From assembly GCA_015183035.1 (NCBI GenBank), contig JACZZP010000015.1, positions 1,674,001 through 1,738,000 on the forward strand: DNA of 64,000 bases, given 5' to 3'. Within the stretch, counting starts at the first letter, position 1. The number at the start of each line of letters is the position of its first letter. Shown piece after piece: positions 1 through 11,350 of the stretch. A model generated the notes under the pieces. It was given only the letters and a program-made list of their open reading frames with translations, did not search any database and had not been told where the DNA came from. The position numbers and the translations under genes are program-made. Source of the DNA: Meloidogyne chitwoodi. Lineage: Eukaryota; Nematoda; Chromadorea; Rhabditida; Meloidogynidae.

Positions 1-600
1 TTTCCATATTTTATCCATATTTTGGCGTTTTATTCATATTTCAGCCAATAAATATTACTATTTTTCAAGAAATCAATCAATATTTTCCATATTTTGGCGT
101 TCAGTCCATATTTGTCCATATTTTGGCTTTTTTCCATATTTCAGCCCATAAATATTACTAATTGCACGCCTTCACAACAAGAGAGACGATAGGTAGAGAC
201 GCGTGGACAGAATGCCAAAAATTTTCATTGAAAAATGGGTCGGTTCAAAACTACCAGAAAATTTAGAAAAATTTCGTACTTAGTCCAAAAATACGAAATA
301 AAATTAGTCTAAAGCACAAAATACGAAAGACTAAATACAAAAGTTGCCCATCCCTGGTGTATAGTACAAGGTCAACCAAAAAAAAGTTAGAAATGTACTT
401 AATCAATAATTGTGAACAAAATAATGATTTTTAAAGTGTTTTGAATATGAAATAAAAATTTTAAATGTTAAAATTTTGCATTTATATTCCATATTTTTCC
501 ATATTTAGACTTTTAATCCATATTTCAGTCCATATTTTACGATTTTTAGACCATATTATATGGCCATATTTTTCAATTGATAGTCCATATAAATCCGTTC
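1..600. repeat. Dispersed repeat with reiterated CCATATTT word
   Basis: No gene is visible. The stretch is dominated by copies of TCCATATTT (1-160 and 485-595), which resembles the word-rich ends of the hAT-like elements found elsewhere in the window. A second fragment lies inside it at about 225-353: it is rich in the word AAATACGAAA and ends in TTGCCCATCCCTG, a plausible hAT-type terminal inverted repeat. I see no complete pair of ends, so the boundaries are unknown and the left one may lie outside the window. Confidence 0.5.
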
Positions 601-634
601 TCTAATGATAATAATGCTAAAGGAACATGTAAAT
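601..634 (+). pseudogene. 3' remnant of a cysteine-rich secreted gene
   Basis: The bases encode a short peptide ending NNAKGTCK and a TAA stop. This matches the last codons of the cysteine-rich gene ending at 6574 (NNPKGTCN, stop). Everything upstream is repeat sequence, so only the last ten or so codons survive. It suggests that the cysteine-rich family once extended further left and was truncated by repeat insertion. The match is short, so chance similarity is possible. Confidence 0.4.
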
Positions 635-1256
635 AAAATATTTATTGCTATTCTAGAAAATGTGGCAGTGATGAAGAAAGTGTTTTTTTAATTAATTAAA
701 TTTTTATTTTTTAGGGTTTAATTATCTTTTAAAAAAAATTTAATTTAATTTACTTCTATATTAAAATTTAAAATTAATAAGATTATAAAATGTCTTTATA
801 AAATATAAGCACAATCATCATTAAGTTTATTTTCTTTATTAGAGAATGTTTTTTATAAATTAAAAACTTTTGATTTTCAAATTATTTAATTTATAAATTT
901 TAATATTTTTAAACAAAAATAAATATATTTATTAAGTTTTAATATTTATAAAAAATATTAAAATTAAAAATAATAAAAATAAATATTTATTTCCTTTGAA
1001 AAAATTTTAAATAAAAATAATTAAATTAAAAAAAAGAGAAAATTTTAAACTAAATAGTAAAAACACTAGTTCTAATATTAACGACATAGACAATTTGAGA
1101 ATTTCAATGGTTATGTGTCTTTCATTATTTTTTTATTAAATTATTTTATTTTTCTAAAATAAAATAATATTCTTTTGAAATTTTTAATTAATATTAAAGA
1201 AAATTTAATTTACTCAATTATTTAATATTTTTTATTTAAAAATTTATAATTATAAA
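635..1256. other. AT-rich intergenic stretch, nothing recognised
   Basis: Very AT-rich sequence upstream of the first GH25-like gene. No ORF, hairpin or repeat unit stood out. The promoter of the downstream gene must lie here, but no element can be named. Confidence 0.5.
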
Positions 1257-2778
1257 ATGAATATTATTATTCAACTTTTTCTTTTTTTTGTGACACTTTT
1301 TATGTTTTCTTTTACTTTTGTAGAAGCAGTTGAAGGAATTAATGTATGGAGAAAGTGGTATAGGTATGAATTTATATAATTTTTTTTTAATTTTCTTTGG
1401 AGTTGATATTATTTATTTTATATTTTTGACAAAAAAAGTTTTTAATAAATTATAAATTAATACATATTTAACTATAATATATTTTAATAAATTATCAAAT
1501 TAATTCCCAATATTTAATAAATTTTGTTTTTTAACATTTTGAAAAAAAGAACTGAGTATTTATAATAATTACATTTTTATTCAATTTTACCCGGTTAAAT
1601 AAAAAACCAGAATAATATTTATTTATCTTTAGAGCTGAAACATTTAAATGTTTAAAAGAAGAATTGTCAGCAGAATTTGTTATTGTTTTTGCTGCTTACG
1701 TCTATGATGAATTTGTTATTAGTGAAAACGCAAAATTAAATATTTTAAATGCTCGAGCAGCTGGAATTGAAGATATTGATATTTATATAGAACCCTGTGT
1801 AAAATGTAATCAAACAAGGTATTATAAGTATTTTTAATTTAATTAAATAGAGCGTTGTGCGACTTTCTATCAGTGATTGGAAGGTCATACCAAAATCATA
1901 CTCATACCTCATACTCATACCTCGGTATGAAGTATGAGTATGAGTATGAGGGAAAAAAATGGCAGGTATGAAGTATGAGTATGAGGCCTAAAAAAGTGCA
2001 AGTATGAGTATGAGTATGATAAAATTAGCCGGTATGAGGTATGAGTACGAGTATGAAGTATGAGCAGTTTTTCCAAAAAAACGTGAATTTTTGGCAACTA
2101 GAAGGCAATAAATTATAAAAAATTTTGCCTGCGGCGCTAAAAAGGGTGAATTTATGGCAACAAGATTTCGATTAACTTCAAAAATTTTCGCCTGCGGCGC
2201 TGAAAATGACCTGAAAGTTTTAAAAATATCCTTCACGAAAATCCAACTATTTAACTGGATATACGGTTCTTGAAAATCATTTAACCCTTATCGGGGAAAA
2301 AATAGATTTGAACAGGGATAAAATTTTTTTAAATAAAGCGTACTTTAATTAAGAAAATGTTATACCTTATGATCTTCTAATAAGATTTTTTGTACCTTTA
2401 TTTTGATTTTTGTTGATGCGAACTCTGCCATAAATAAATATCTCTTCCTAATTTTGCTAAACACTTAAAATTAGTTCATCCAGAAGAAATAAAAAATGTC
2501 AATGAAAAATTGGAATAAAATATTTCAATGTATGAAAAGTATGATGTATGAGTATGAGGCCTAAAAAAGTGGAGGTATGAGTATGAGTATGATGTATGAG
2601 GGAAAAAATTAGCCGGTATGAGGTATGAGTATGAGTATGAGCAAATTTTTTAACCGGTATGAAGTATGAGTATGAACAAAATCGAAAATTCCAATCACTG
2701 CTTTCTATTCACTTGGTTCTTTAATAACTAGGGTTGTTTCCCGCCCCCGAACCCCGGGGAATTTTGATACTTTTTTAA

Positions 2779-2814
<36 letters not shown>

Positions 2815-4042
2815 TTTCAAAAATTCCCCGAAGCACTCCCAGTCTCTTATTTTACCTTTATAACTTTCATATTTTTATCTCACTCGCGACTCAAAGTCGC
2901 GATAAAATTTCTAATTTGTATATTTTTTCCTTTATTTTTCTAACAGTTTTCCCAGATCTGCGGATTTATCCTCATTTTGTGGTTTTTTAAAATGCCGATG
3001 AGGATTTTTTTAGAAAATTAGCATGAAATTTCATTAAAAATTGTTATTTTTTGGTTAAATTTTTGCAACTAGAGTACATTTAATCTTCAAATTTTTTGCC
3101 TGCGGCGCTGAAAAGGTGAATTTTTAGCAACTAGAGTACAATAAATTTTAAAAATTTTCGCCTGCGGCACAAAAAAAATTAAATTTTTTGCTAAGAGATT
3201 TAAAAAACTTTCAAATTTTTACCTAAGGCATAAAAATGATCAATTTTTGGCAATTAAAGTGCAATAATTAAAAAAAATTTCGCCTATGGCATTGAAAATT
3301 TCCCCGAAAATCCCCGCTAAAAAATTTTCCCCGTCCCCGCCCCCCCCCTTTCCAAAAATTCCCCGAAAAGTTTCCCCGTGGTCCTCCCCCCCCCCACGAC
3401 GGGGAACAACCCTATTAATAACCTGAAATACATTGACTTTTTAAAATCTTTTTTTTGCTTTACTTTTTATCATGTAATTTTCTAAACTTAATCCCTTAAT
3501 TTCAAAATTTATAATTCAGATATATATATTTATTTTACTTAAACAAATTTTTTTAAATATATTAAAAGATTTTTATTTTTTAGTGAAAATGTTACAAATG
3601 TTCTTAATTATTTAAATGAAAATAATGCAAAGTTTGGAAATATTTGGTTATTAGTTAGTGGTTTGGCTGATTCTAGTATTAATTTTTCTGGTTGGTTTGA
3701 GAATGATAAAGCTAAAAATGTTGAATTTATTAATGTAAGTTTTGTGATTTTATATTAATAAAAAGTTTTAAATTATATTTTAAGAAAATGGTCACTACAT
3801 TAATAAATAATAATCAAACTTATGGCATTTACACAAATAAATATAATTGGCATGAAATTACTGGAAATACACAAATATTTAATAATTCTTCACTTTTTTA
3901 TGAACATCCTGACGGAAAAAATAATTTTGATGATTATAATGAATATGGCTATCCTTTTGGTGGTTGGGATAAACCTAAAATGAAAGAATATTCATACAAG
4001 ACTGTTTGCGGAATAGAAGTTAATAATGTTTGGCGTCCCTAA
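1257..4042 (+). CDS. Secreted GH25-lysozyme-like protein, copy 1
   Basis: Four exons read in frame: 1257-1363, 1633-1818, 3584-3734, 3785-4042. Exon 1 encodes a signal peptide ending near VEA. Exon 2 carries the ETFKCLKE segment and the AAGIEDIDIYI segment with paired cysteines. Exon 4 carries QTYGIYTNKYNWHEITGN and FGGWDKPKMKEY. These motifs match the nematode/Entamoeba-type GH25 lysozyme fold (a TIM-barrel muramidase). The family's catalytic DxE motif should sit after FGNIW but reads LLVS, and the N-terminal catalytic Asp is replaced in GINVW, so hydrolase activity is doubtful. Intron 2 is 1765 bp, far larger than the others, because it contains two complete hAT-like elements (1871-2700 and 2729-3414). 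Introns 1 and 3 are short. This is the only one of the five copies in which I found no frame problem or unusual splice site. Confidence 0.8.
1871..2700. mobile_element. Non-autonomous hAT-like element with GTATGAG word
   Basis: The terminal inverted repeats are CAGTGATTGGAA and TTCCAATCACTG, and the element is flanked by an exact 8-bp direct repeat CTTTCTAT (1863-1870 and 2701-2708). An 8-bp duplication fits the hAT superfamily. Both subterminal regions consist of reiterated GTATGAG/GTATGAA words. The centre holds two copies of a module containing GCCTGCGGCGCT (2127-2138 and 2190-2201). No transposase is encoded. It lies in intron 2 of GH25-like copy 1. A diverged fragment of the same family is at about 10180-10580. 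Confidence 0.85.
2729..3414. mobile_element. Non-autonomous hAT-like element with CCCCG word
   Basis: The ends are TAGGGTTGTTTCCC and GGGGAACAACCCTA, flanked by an exact 8-bp duplication TTAATAAC (2721-2728 and 3415-3422). The subterminal regions are GC-rich reiterations of CCCCG/TTCCCCG, striking against the AT-rich host. One stretch is an uninterrupted run of about 33 C residues (2781-2813), whose length may not be assembled reliably. The middle holds two clear and two degraded copies of the GCCTGCGGCGC module (3098, 3160, 3231, 3281). It sits 20 bp from the previous element in the same intron. Confidence 0.85.
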
Positions 4043-6173
4043 ATTTAAAGAAAGAAAGTTTTACTTTATTTAATTATAAATTATATAAATATTTTTTAAA
4101 TAAATTAGCTTATATGCTTTTTGTCTTTTAAAATAAAATAATTAAAAAAGAATTTATTGTTTCTTTTAAATAAAATTAATTTATATTTACCTATAGTAAC
4201 TTAAATATTTAATTTAAATTATTTTTTTATTTGTTTAGCTAAAAATATCTTTTTAAATTTAATATTTTATAATTATTATTTGTTTTAATCAAAATGCGTA
4301 ATTTAAAATTTAATATTTTAAATGTTCTTATTTAATTTTACTTTTTTAATATTTAATTTTATTCAGAAGCCAACAAGAATAAAATTATATTTAGAATTTT
4401 TTAAGCTAACAGCTGATTTATCTAATAAAAAATTTCTTTAATTAAAAAAATTAAATTTTACTATTAATTTTTATTAAAATCCAACAAGGCTAAAATTACT
4501 AAATTTAAATCATTTTTTAAAATATTAATATAAGAAAAAATTATTTTTTTTATTATTTTAAAAATTAAAAAAAAAATATTTGAATAATAAAAGTCACAAA
4601 ATTTTGAATAAATATAATAATTAAAAAAAATTCATATTATCAAAATAGGGTACACCCCACTGGACCGCGCGCCCATTGTACCGCAGAGCTTATAACTCCG
4701 TTTATAATGTTCATATAAGAGAGTTCTTAGTGTCATTCGATTCAGCTCGTCGAGCTGAATCGAACCATGCTTGAGTAGACAATTTTTGATAAATATAAAC
4801 GGAGTTATAGCTCTGAGGTACAATGGGCGCGCGGTCCAGTGGCCTGCTCCCATCAAAATATACCTAATATTTATTTTCTTATTTTTATTTTATAATTTAC
4901 AAGGTTTAGAACTAGGATCGTTTATTTTTAGTTTTCGGAATTTTCGTCTCTAAAATTTGTGAATTTTCCTCCTCGGCGGAATTTTCGTCTTCTCAGATTT
5001 TGTCTAAAACTTGATTTTATCTATGATTTTTAATCAAGTACTTGATCTTTTTTGTAAAACGAAAAAAAGACATATAACACTTAAAAAACAGAATTTTAAT
5101 AATAATAATTCTTAATTTTGGGTTTCATTTTAAATAAAAAATTAAAATTACTTTAAATATATAATTTTAGACTAAAATAAAATATTAATTCTAATAAATT
5201 TTTTATTAAATTTATTATTTTATAATAGCTGAAATAATGTTTAAATTTAATATTAATCAGTGTTTATTTGCATTTAATTTAAAATTATTAAAAATAAAAA
5301 AGAGAAGAGATGAAACGTTTATTTAAATTTTAATTTTAAACTTTGAACATTTTTTAAAATAAACTTGATATATATTAAATAATTTTATTTTTTTATTTTT
5401 TATGTTAATTAAAATCTAACAAGATGAAAATTAAATTTAAATATTTTTTATCTTTAAAATTTTATTTTATTAAAATTAAATTTTTAGCAAATAATTTAAC
5501 ATCTGATTTATTAAATAAAAGAATATTATTTTAATTAAAATTCTTTTTTATTTTATTACGCATTTTTATTAAAATCTAACGTAACTAAAATTATTAAATT
5601 TAAGCTAATTTTCTGCTATACAAATAAAAAAAATTTCCAATTTATTTAAAATTAAAATATAAAATATGTATGCATAGTATTTTATCTTTTCTCCTAATAA
5701 TTTTTTAATTTTAAATTAACGTTTTATTCATTTTAAATTAAATAATTTTACTCTTTTTAATGGAAATAAAATTATAAATAATAATTATTTATTTACTCAT
5801 TTGTTTAAAAATTTATTTTTAAATATTCATGACATAACTAAAAAAAGGTCTTATAATTAAAATAAATTTATTTTTAGAAAATTATTTATTTATTTTTTGG
5901 CATATTTAAAGGCTCAAAAATTTGAGGATTTAACTAAAAAAAATATTTCTTTTTATTAATAAATATATTTTATAAAAATTAATTTTTAAAGCATTTTATT
6001 ATTATACTAAATACAATTTATTTATTTAAAATAATTATATACAATTTGAATAAATAAAAAATTCTTTTCCGCGAAGATAATTTTGTGGGATAATTTATTA
6101 ATAAATTTAAACCTAAAAAATTAATAAATAAATATTTTTTAGAAATTTTAATTTAAAAAAATTATTTCAAAAA
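4043..6173. other. AT-rich intergenic region with one MITE and one repeat fragment
   Basis: No gene is recognised. Apart from the MITE at about 4652-4848 it contains, at 4995-5050, a partial copy of the arm of the long-inverted-repeat element at 19514-20113 (shared words CAGATTTTGTCTAA and ATCAAGTACTTGAT). The remainder is A/T-rich sequence without visible features. Confidence 0.5.
4652..4848. mobile_element. Palindromic MITE, about 200 bp
   Basis: The two arms are nearly perfect inverted copies over about 48 bp: CCACTGGACCGCGCGCCC at 4658 onward and GGGCGCGCGGTCCAGTGG ending near 4842, each continuing into ATAACTCCGTTTATA. The centre is itself a near-palindrome (GATTCAGCTCGTCGAGCTGA). A partial left arm of the same family is at about 53592-53665. 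It shares the words TGTCATTCGA and CGTCGAGCT with larger inverted-repeat elements in this window. No clear target duplication was found. Confidence 0.75.
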
Positions 6174-6574
6174 ATGAATTCTACTAACAACAAAATTTGT
6201 ATTATATTTTAATTTCTCTATTTTTATCATATAAAATTATAAATGCATGTAAAGGACATTATCAAATTAATTGTGATAATGGTAACAATAAATGTTGTGA
6301 TTTTCCTGTAAAACTTTATTGTTCACGTACTTTAACTTTAATTGATGGATTCATAACAAAACCAAGATATCAATGTCTTGATAAACAATGTCTTAATTTA
6401 AATGAAACTTGTAATTATAATTACGATAGATGTTGTTATGGTTTTAGTTGTCAATCAGGAAAGTGTAAATCTTGTTTACCAATTGGTGGTTCATTTGATA
6501 TTTGTGAACCAGGTAAGTGTTGTCTTGGATCTTGCGAATTTAAACTTAATAATCCTAAAGGAACATGTAACTAA
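6174..6574 (+). pseudogene. Small cysteine-rich secreted protein, copy 1 (start out of frame)
   Basis: An open frame from about 6197 to 6574 encodes a hydrophobic stretch (YYILISLFLSY) followed by a mature part with about eighteen cysteines, including CC pairs in NNKCCD, RCCYGFSC and GKCCLGSC. The spacing is compatible with disulfide-knotted peptides. The only suitable ATG (6174-6176) is one base out of frame: read from it the frame stops after twelve codons. Either a single-base indel inactivates the signal peptide, or the assembly lost or gained a base there. It resembles the genes at 8036, 9070, 11351 and 43263 in signal peptide style and CC spacing. Function is unknown; secreted effector or antimicrobial roles are only guesses. 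Confidence 0.6.
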
Positions 6575-6599
6575 ATTTTATTATCAAAATTAATATTAA

Positions 6600-8035
6600 A
6601 TTTCTTATTTAATTTTACTTTTTATTAAAATTTAACAAAGCTAAAATTACTAAATTTAATATTAAATTTATGTGCGAAAGCGACCTTCTTTCATTAGATT
6701 TTTTTTTAACCTTTTTATTTTTTTTAAAACATTAATCATATTTAAAAAAAAAAGATGTACTTCCAATTTTCTTTATGGCTTATCGCTTTTCTATTGCTTT
6801 TAGACATACCTTTTTATGCACTTTTTTCAGTATTGTCAACTTCCTTTAAATCACACGCCCATAATTTAATCTATTTAAAGAGCACTATTAACACCCAAAT
6901 TTTATCTTTTCCTGTATTTCCATTTTAAAAATTGTTTTTTAAAATGAATAAATAATTTTGGTAAAAATTGAAAAAGAAATAAAAGGTTATTTTTATAAAA
7001 TAAATTTTTGAATATTTTGCGGCAATTTAATAATATATTTAAATTAAGAATTAATAAATAGATTGTTTAATCTCATTATTATTTTGGGCTACTAAAGGTA
7101 TTATTAAATAGTGTTATATACTCCTAAAACACTTTTACTAATCAAATAAGTATTTTACTAAAATATTTATTAAATAAAATATAACCTGTTGGGGTGGCGA
7201 ATAGATAGTATAAAAGGCGAAGCCTTTTACTAGTCGGTGTATTAGTATTCAGTCTTAGTCCAAAGTCCCAAAGTTATTCTATTCTCCTATTTGCCTTCAC
7301 TTCTATTGTTATTGCCTATTGTAATAAGGAGCATTTGCTAGCTTCTCTCTTCTGTTTTATTCTAGTATTGTATCCTACTTGAGGATACAACATAACCGGT
7401 ATTTACCAATGAACAAAAAGCAAAAATAACAACTAAAGGGCCCAATTGGGACGAATAAGTAGAATATTAATTAAAAAATATTCTATTATTATTTTATAAT
7501 TATTTGTTTATAAATTTATTTTAATTTTTAAATAAAATTAAATTTTATTTAAAAATATTCAAAAATTAAAATAATATATCAAAATAAGCTTTCATTTCTA
7601 TTTTTATTTTTTAACGTTTGGATACAAATAAATACAAAAATTGTATTAATGTACAACAATTGTAGTTTTATTATGTAATAAATATTTAAATAATAAATTT
7701 TTAGGCAGATGAGTTAATAAATTTTTATTTTTTTTTAAATTTCCAACAATTTAATTGTGTTTTTATTAAATAAAATAAATTTAATCTTTAAATTTAAAAA
7801 AATAAAATTTATGTATTTTATCAGCTCTATAAATTTAAAAATTAATTTTAAATTATATTCTTTTAAATTATTATTTTTTAATTTAATGAAAAATTATTAT
7901 TTTTCTTTTTTTTTGTAATTTTAATACTTTTTATGCCTTATTAAATATTTGTAATTAAAAAGCAAAGATTTTACCAACTTAACCATCCAATAATTAATTT
8001 TTTTTAAGCAATATATTAAATAATACTTTTAAAAA
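6600..8035. other. Intergenic region containing a solo LTR
   Basis: AT-rich sequence between two cysteine-rich genes. The only defined feature is the solo LTR at 7187-7392. No ORF of interest was seen. Confidence 0.5.
7187..7392 (+). mobile_element. Solo LTR, 206 bp
   Basis: The sequence begins TGTTGGGG and ends GGATACAACA, and is flanked by an exact 5-bp duplication TAACC (7182-7186 and 7393-7397). TG..CA ends with 5-bp duplications are the signature of LTR retrotransposons. No internal region remains, so it is a solo LTR left by LTR-LTR recombination. It carries TATAAAAGGC followed by GCCTTTTAC, the same TATA-box-plus-inverted-repeat motif found in the LTRs of the large element at 27768-36103, which suggests a related family and a likely promoter. 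Orientation is assigned from that TATA motif. Confidence 0.8.
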
Positions 8036-8335
8036 ATGTCTTCTTCAATTAATATTATATTATTTATTTTTTTATTTATTACAATATTATTTAAATCTAA
8101 TAATGGCTGTACAGCTAGAGGTCAATCTCCATGTAACAATTACTTCAAATGCTGTCGTGGTTTAAATTGCAAACATATTTATTTACTTGGATATCTTAAA
8201 AGTGGATATGTATGTTATAAAGGTAATGGAATTAAAAAAGGCCAAAAATGTAAAATAAAAGATACTAAAAATGGATGTGAATATCCTTTAAAATGTAGTG
8301 AAGCAGGGAAATGTGTTAATAATATAGTCGGTTGA
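8036..8335 (+). CDS. Small cysteine-rich secreted protein, copy 2
   Basis: A single-exon 99-residue ORF. Residues 1-24 (MSSSINIILFIFLF..., ending NNG) form a strong signal peptide. The mature part has eight cysteines, including KCCRGLNC and a C-terminal GKCV, and is lysine-rich. The signal peptide is nearly the same as in the copies at 11351 and 43263, while the mature part has diverged. This pattern is common in rapidly evolving secreted families. The start is the only in-frame ATG and gives a complete signal peptide. I do not recognise the family; the cysteine pattern suggests a knottin-like fold. Location of action would be extracellular. Confidence 0.75.
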   Translation: MSSSINIILFIFLFITILFKSNNGCTARGQSPCNNYFKCCRGLNCKHIYLLGYLKSGYVCYKGNGIKKGQKCKIKDTKNGCEYPLKCSEAGKCVNNIVG

Positions 8336-9069
8336 ACAAAAACAATGAAAATAAATTATAAGTCCTTTGTTTAATTAATTCAAGTAATTGTGAAGGAATA
8401 TTTATGTTTGGGAAATTATAATTGAATTTTAAAAAATTTATTAACTAAAAATCTATGTACTTATTAAAATGTTTTGTTTAAAAGAAATATTTTTGAATAA
8501 AATTAAATAATCTTTTGTATAAAATAAAAATTAAAAATTTGTAAAATATATTTATTTTTTTTTGTTTTTTATGAGTACAGTGCTTAGAAATAATTTAAAA
8601 GAATTATAAGATTGCTTTCTTAAAATAAATTTAACTCAACCCGAGTACAGAAAGATTGAGTGGGTTCAAGCACAAACTAACCCTAAAAGTATGTACCTAA
8701 TGTCATAGTATTTTTACTTAAAAATATTAAAGTTTATAAAATGATTGGGAATCTCTATTTAAGATAAACTTTTTAATATTAAAATTAAAAATAATTTTTT
8801 TAATAAAGATTGAAAACAATATTTATTTATTTTATTTATTTATTCCCAAATATAATTAATTAATTTTAAATAAATAAATTCATTAAATATATTTTTGTTT
8901 TTTTTTAATATAAAGTTTAATAGAAAAAAGGAAGTAGAATAAACATTTTTTGATTATTAATTTTTAAGAAAATTTCAGAAAAAGAAAAATAAATAAATTT
9001 AATTATTTTCATGTTGTTAATTTTAAATTAAATTTAAAATAATCACATTTTTTGAAAAAAATATTCTTT
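8336..9069. other. AT-rich intergenic stretch, part of a duplicated block
   Basis: No gene. The part from about 8820 matches 11180-11350 downstream of the next paralogue (shared word GGAAGTAGAATAAACATTTT), showing that the duplication that made the two minus-strand cysteine-rich genes included flanking DNA. Confidence 0.5.
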
Positions 9070-9396
9070 TCATTCATCACAATGTTTGCCAACACTAATT
9101 TTACAATTAGGAACACAAGCATAATCTTGACATTTTAAACCATAACAACAAAGATCAGTATTTGGATGACAAGAATCATTTTCCTTAAAACATTGTCTGC
9201 CAATACAATGATATTCAAACTTTCCATTGAATTTAACATTTGCGCATTGACCTTCATCTTCACAACATTTGTTGTTTGTTTTGTCACATTGTTTATCATA
9301 ATCTTTTACATGTATACAACCATTATTAAATTTAATTAAAATTATATTTAAGAATAAAATAAAAAATAAAATATTATTTTTTGAAGAAGAAAACAT
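9070..9396 (-). CDS. Small cysteine-rich secreted protein, copy 3
   Basis: A 108-residue single-exon ORF with signal peptide (MFSSSKNNILFFILFLNIIL..., ending NNG) and a mature cysteine-rich part: NNKCCEDEGQC, EYHCIGRQC, LCCYGLKCQD and a final HCDE. It is closely related to the gene at 11351-11686, sharing EYHCIGRQC and CCYGLKCQD, but ends earlier: it lacks the last segment with the CCSSKC-type pair, so it may be C-terminally truncated. The start gives a full signal peptide. Secreted; function unknown. Confidence 0.75.
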   Translation of the reverse strand: MFSSSKNNILFFILFLNIILIKFNNGCIHVKDYDKQCDKTNNKCCEDEGQCANVKFNGKFEYHCIGRQCFKENDSCHPNTDLCCYGLKCQDYACVPNCKISVGKHCDE

Positions 9397-11350
9397 TTAT
9401 TTATTGAAATATCTAAAATTGTTTTTTATTTATTAAATTTAATTTTTTTTTAATTATTTTTACATTAAAATAATTTAAAGCTAGAAAATGAATTTTAAAA
9501 AAAAATATTGAATTTTTAAAATTAAAAAAAAAGAAAAACATAACCAATAGCCTATTGGATTGAGTGGGTAAAATTCTTAGCTTTTACTGGTTTAATTAAT
9601 TTGTTTGATGAGTTAAGAGCCTTTTTTATTATTTTTTTAAATTAATTTAATTAATTTTAAATATACCTATTTATATATTTAATTATTTAATTATTTTTTT
9701 AATTTGTATAGCTGAAAAAATAAAAAACTTACCTAAATATAATTTTAAAATATTAAAGCTTTTTAATTTATTTAATTTATTTTTAGAAATAATTTTATAG
9801 GAAAATTTTTAGATAATTTTTTTTTAGTTTTAATAGAAACTTAAAATTAATTATGCAAAAAATTCTAAATTTATTAACTTAGCTGACAAAAAAAATTTAT
9901 TTTAAATAATTATTATTAAAATAAAAAAGTCTTTAGATTAAAATTAAATTTTTATAATTTTATTTTTAGAAAGTTTTATTTATTTTATTTTATATTTTTG
10001 AAGATGAAAAAGGAAATAAATTTAAATAATTAAATTTTTTATTTTAAATTTAAACAAAATTCTTAGCTTGAAAAATCAGAATTTTTTGTTTTTATTATCC
10101 AAAAATTAATTAAAAAATAAAAAATAAATAAATTTTATTTAAAAAATAATTTTATTTATTTTCTAATTTGATTTTAATTGATGGGAACGAGCGCCGACTT
10201 TGCGGACGGTATATTGACAATAAAAAATTAACAATATCTGATAAATAATAAACTTGGACCTTCAAAAAGATCAAATTATTTCCATTCAGAGATTCAAAAA
10301 GATTTTTCAGAATTTTTTATTTATTTTTTTATTTTTGTAGAAATTTTTTTACAGTCATTGGTCAGCAACTTTCTCGGCCGATGTGAACCTTTTCATAAAT
10401 AAATATCTCTTCCAAATTTTGCTAAACACTTAAAAACAGAATTTTAATTTTATTTAACAAAAATTAATTAAATATATTTAATATTATATTCTTTTATTAA
10501 GGAAAAATTGGCATAAAATATTTTCATTTATTTAAAAAGTATGATTTATGAGGCCAAAAAAGTGCAATAAATAAAATAAATGGAGAAAAATATTAATTTA
10601 AATATTTATAAAAATAAAAAATAATTTAAAAATGCAGAAAAATATTCAAAATAATAATAACAAATTTACTACTAAAATTAATTAATTAATTTTATTATTT
10701 AAATAGCAAGGTTGAGTAAGTAAAATATTTTTAAAATTGGGAAAAACCTAAAATGAAACAACTTTTGTATAAAACAATTAAATATATTTGCATAAGAGTT
10801 GCTTATCTTTAGCTACCTTAAATTTAATAAAAAAATAATTGGATTTATTTATATATTTTTTATTAATTTAATTTAATTTAAATATTTATTTTTTGTTTTT
10901 TTAAATAATAAAAATTAAAATTATTAGAATTTATTAATAAAAAATATTAGAATATTCTATTATAATCTGTTTTTTATATTTAATTCATTAGAAAATGCTT
11001 TCCTTTTATTTTAAAACTTTACCAAAATGAGATTTAAATTTTTAGAAATTTCTCAACTTTTCTCTTTTTTTTATTATTTTTTTATAATTTTTATAAATTT
11101 ATTTTTTTATTAAATTATTAATTTAAATAAAAATTTTGAAACTTTTTAATATTAAAATAAAAATAATTTTTTAATAAAATTGAAACTAATATTTATTTAT
11201 TAACAAATTAATTAATTTAAAATAAATAAATTCATTAAAATATTTTTGTTTTTTTAATATAAAGTTTTAATAGAGAAAAGGAAGTAGAATAAACATTTTT
11301 TGAATATTAATTTTTAAGAAAATTACATAAAAATATTTAATTATTTAAAA
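9397..11350. other. Intergenic region with duplicated segments and a transposon fragment
   Basis: No gene. The part at about 9700-9850 matches 12340-12470 and belongs to the duplicated block around the two minus-strand cysteine-rich genes. At about 10180-10580 there is a diverged, word-poor copy of the hAT-like element family of 1871-2700 (shared AAATAAATATCTCTTCC and TTTTGCTAAACACTTAAAA). The rest is featureless A/T-rich DNA. Confidence 0.5.

Noticed and set aside
1915..2236. Two minus-strand ORFs of 60-82 codons
   Set aside because: Translations of the GTATGAG repeats of the hAT-like element.
2781..2813. Poly-C run as a regulatory G-quadruplex
   Set aside because: It is part of the CCCCG-word transposon and its length may be an assembly artefact; no independent support.
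9587..9612. SL1-like string GGTTTAATTAATTTGTTTGA
   Set aside because: Matches the leader only in the first ten bases; no donor, Sm site or hairpin follows.
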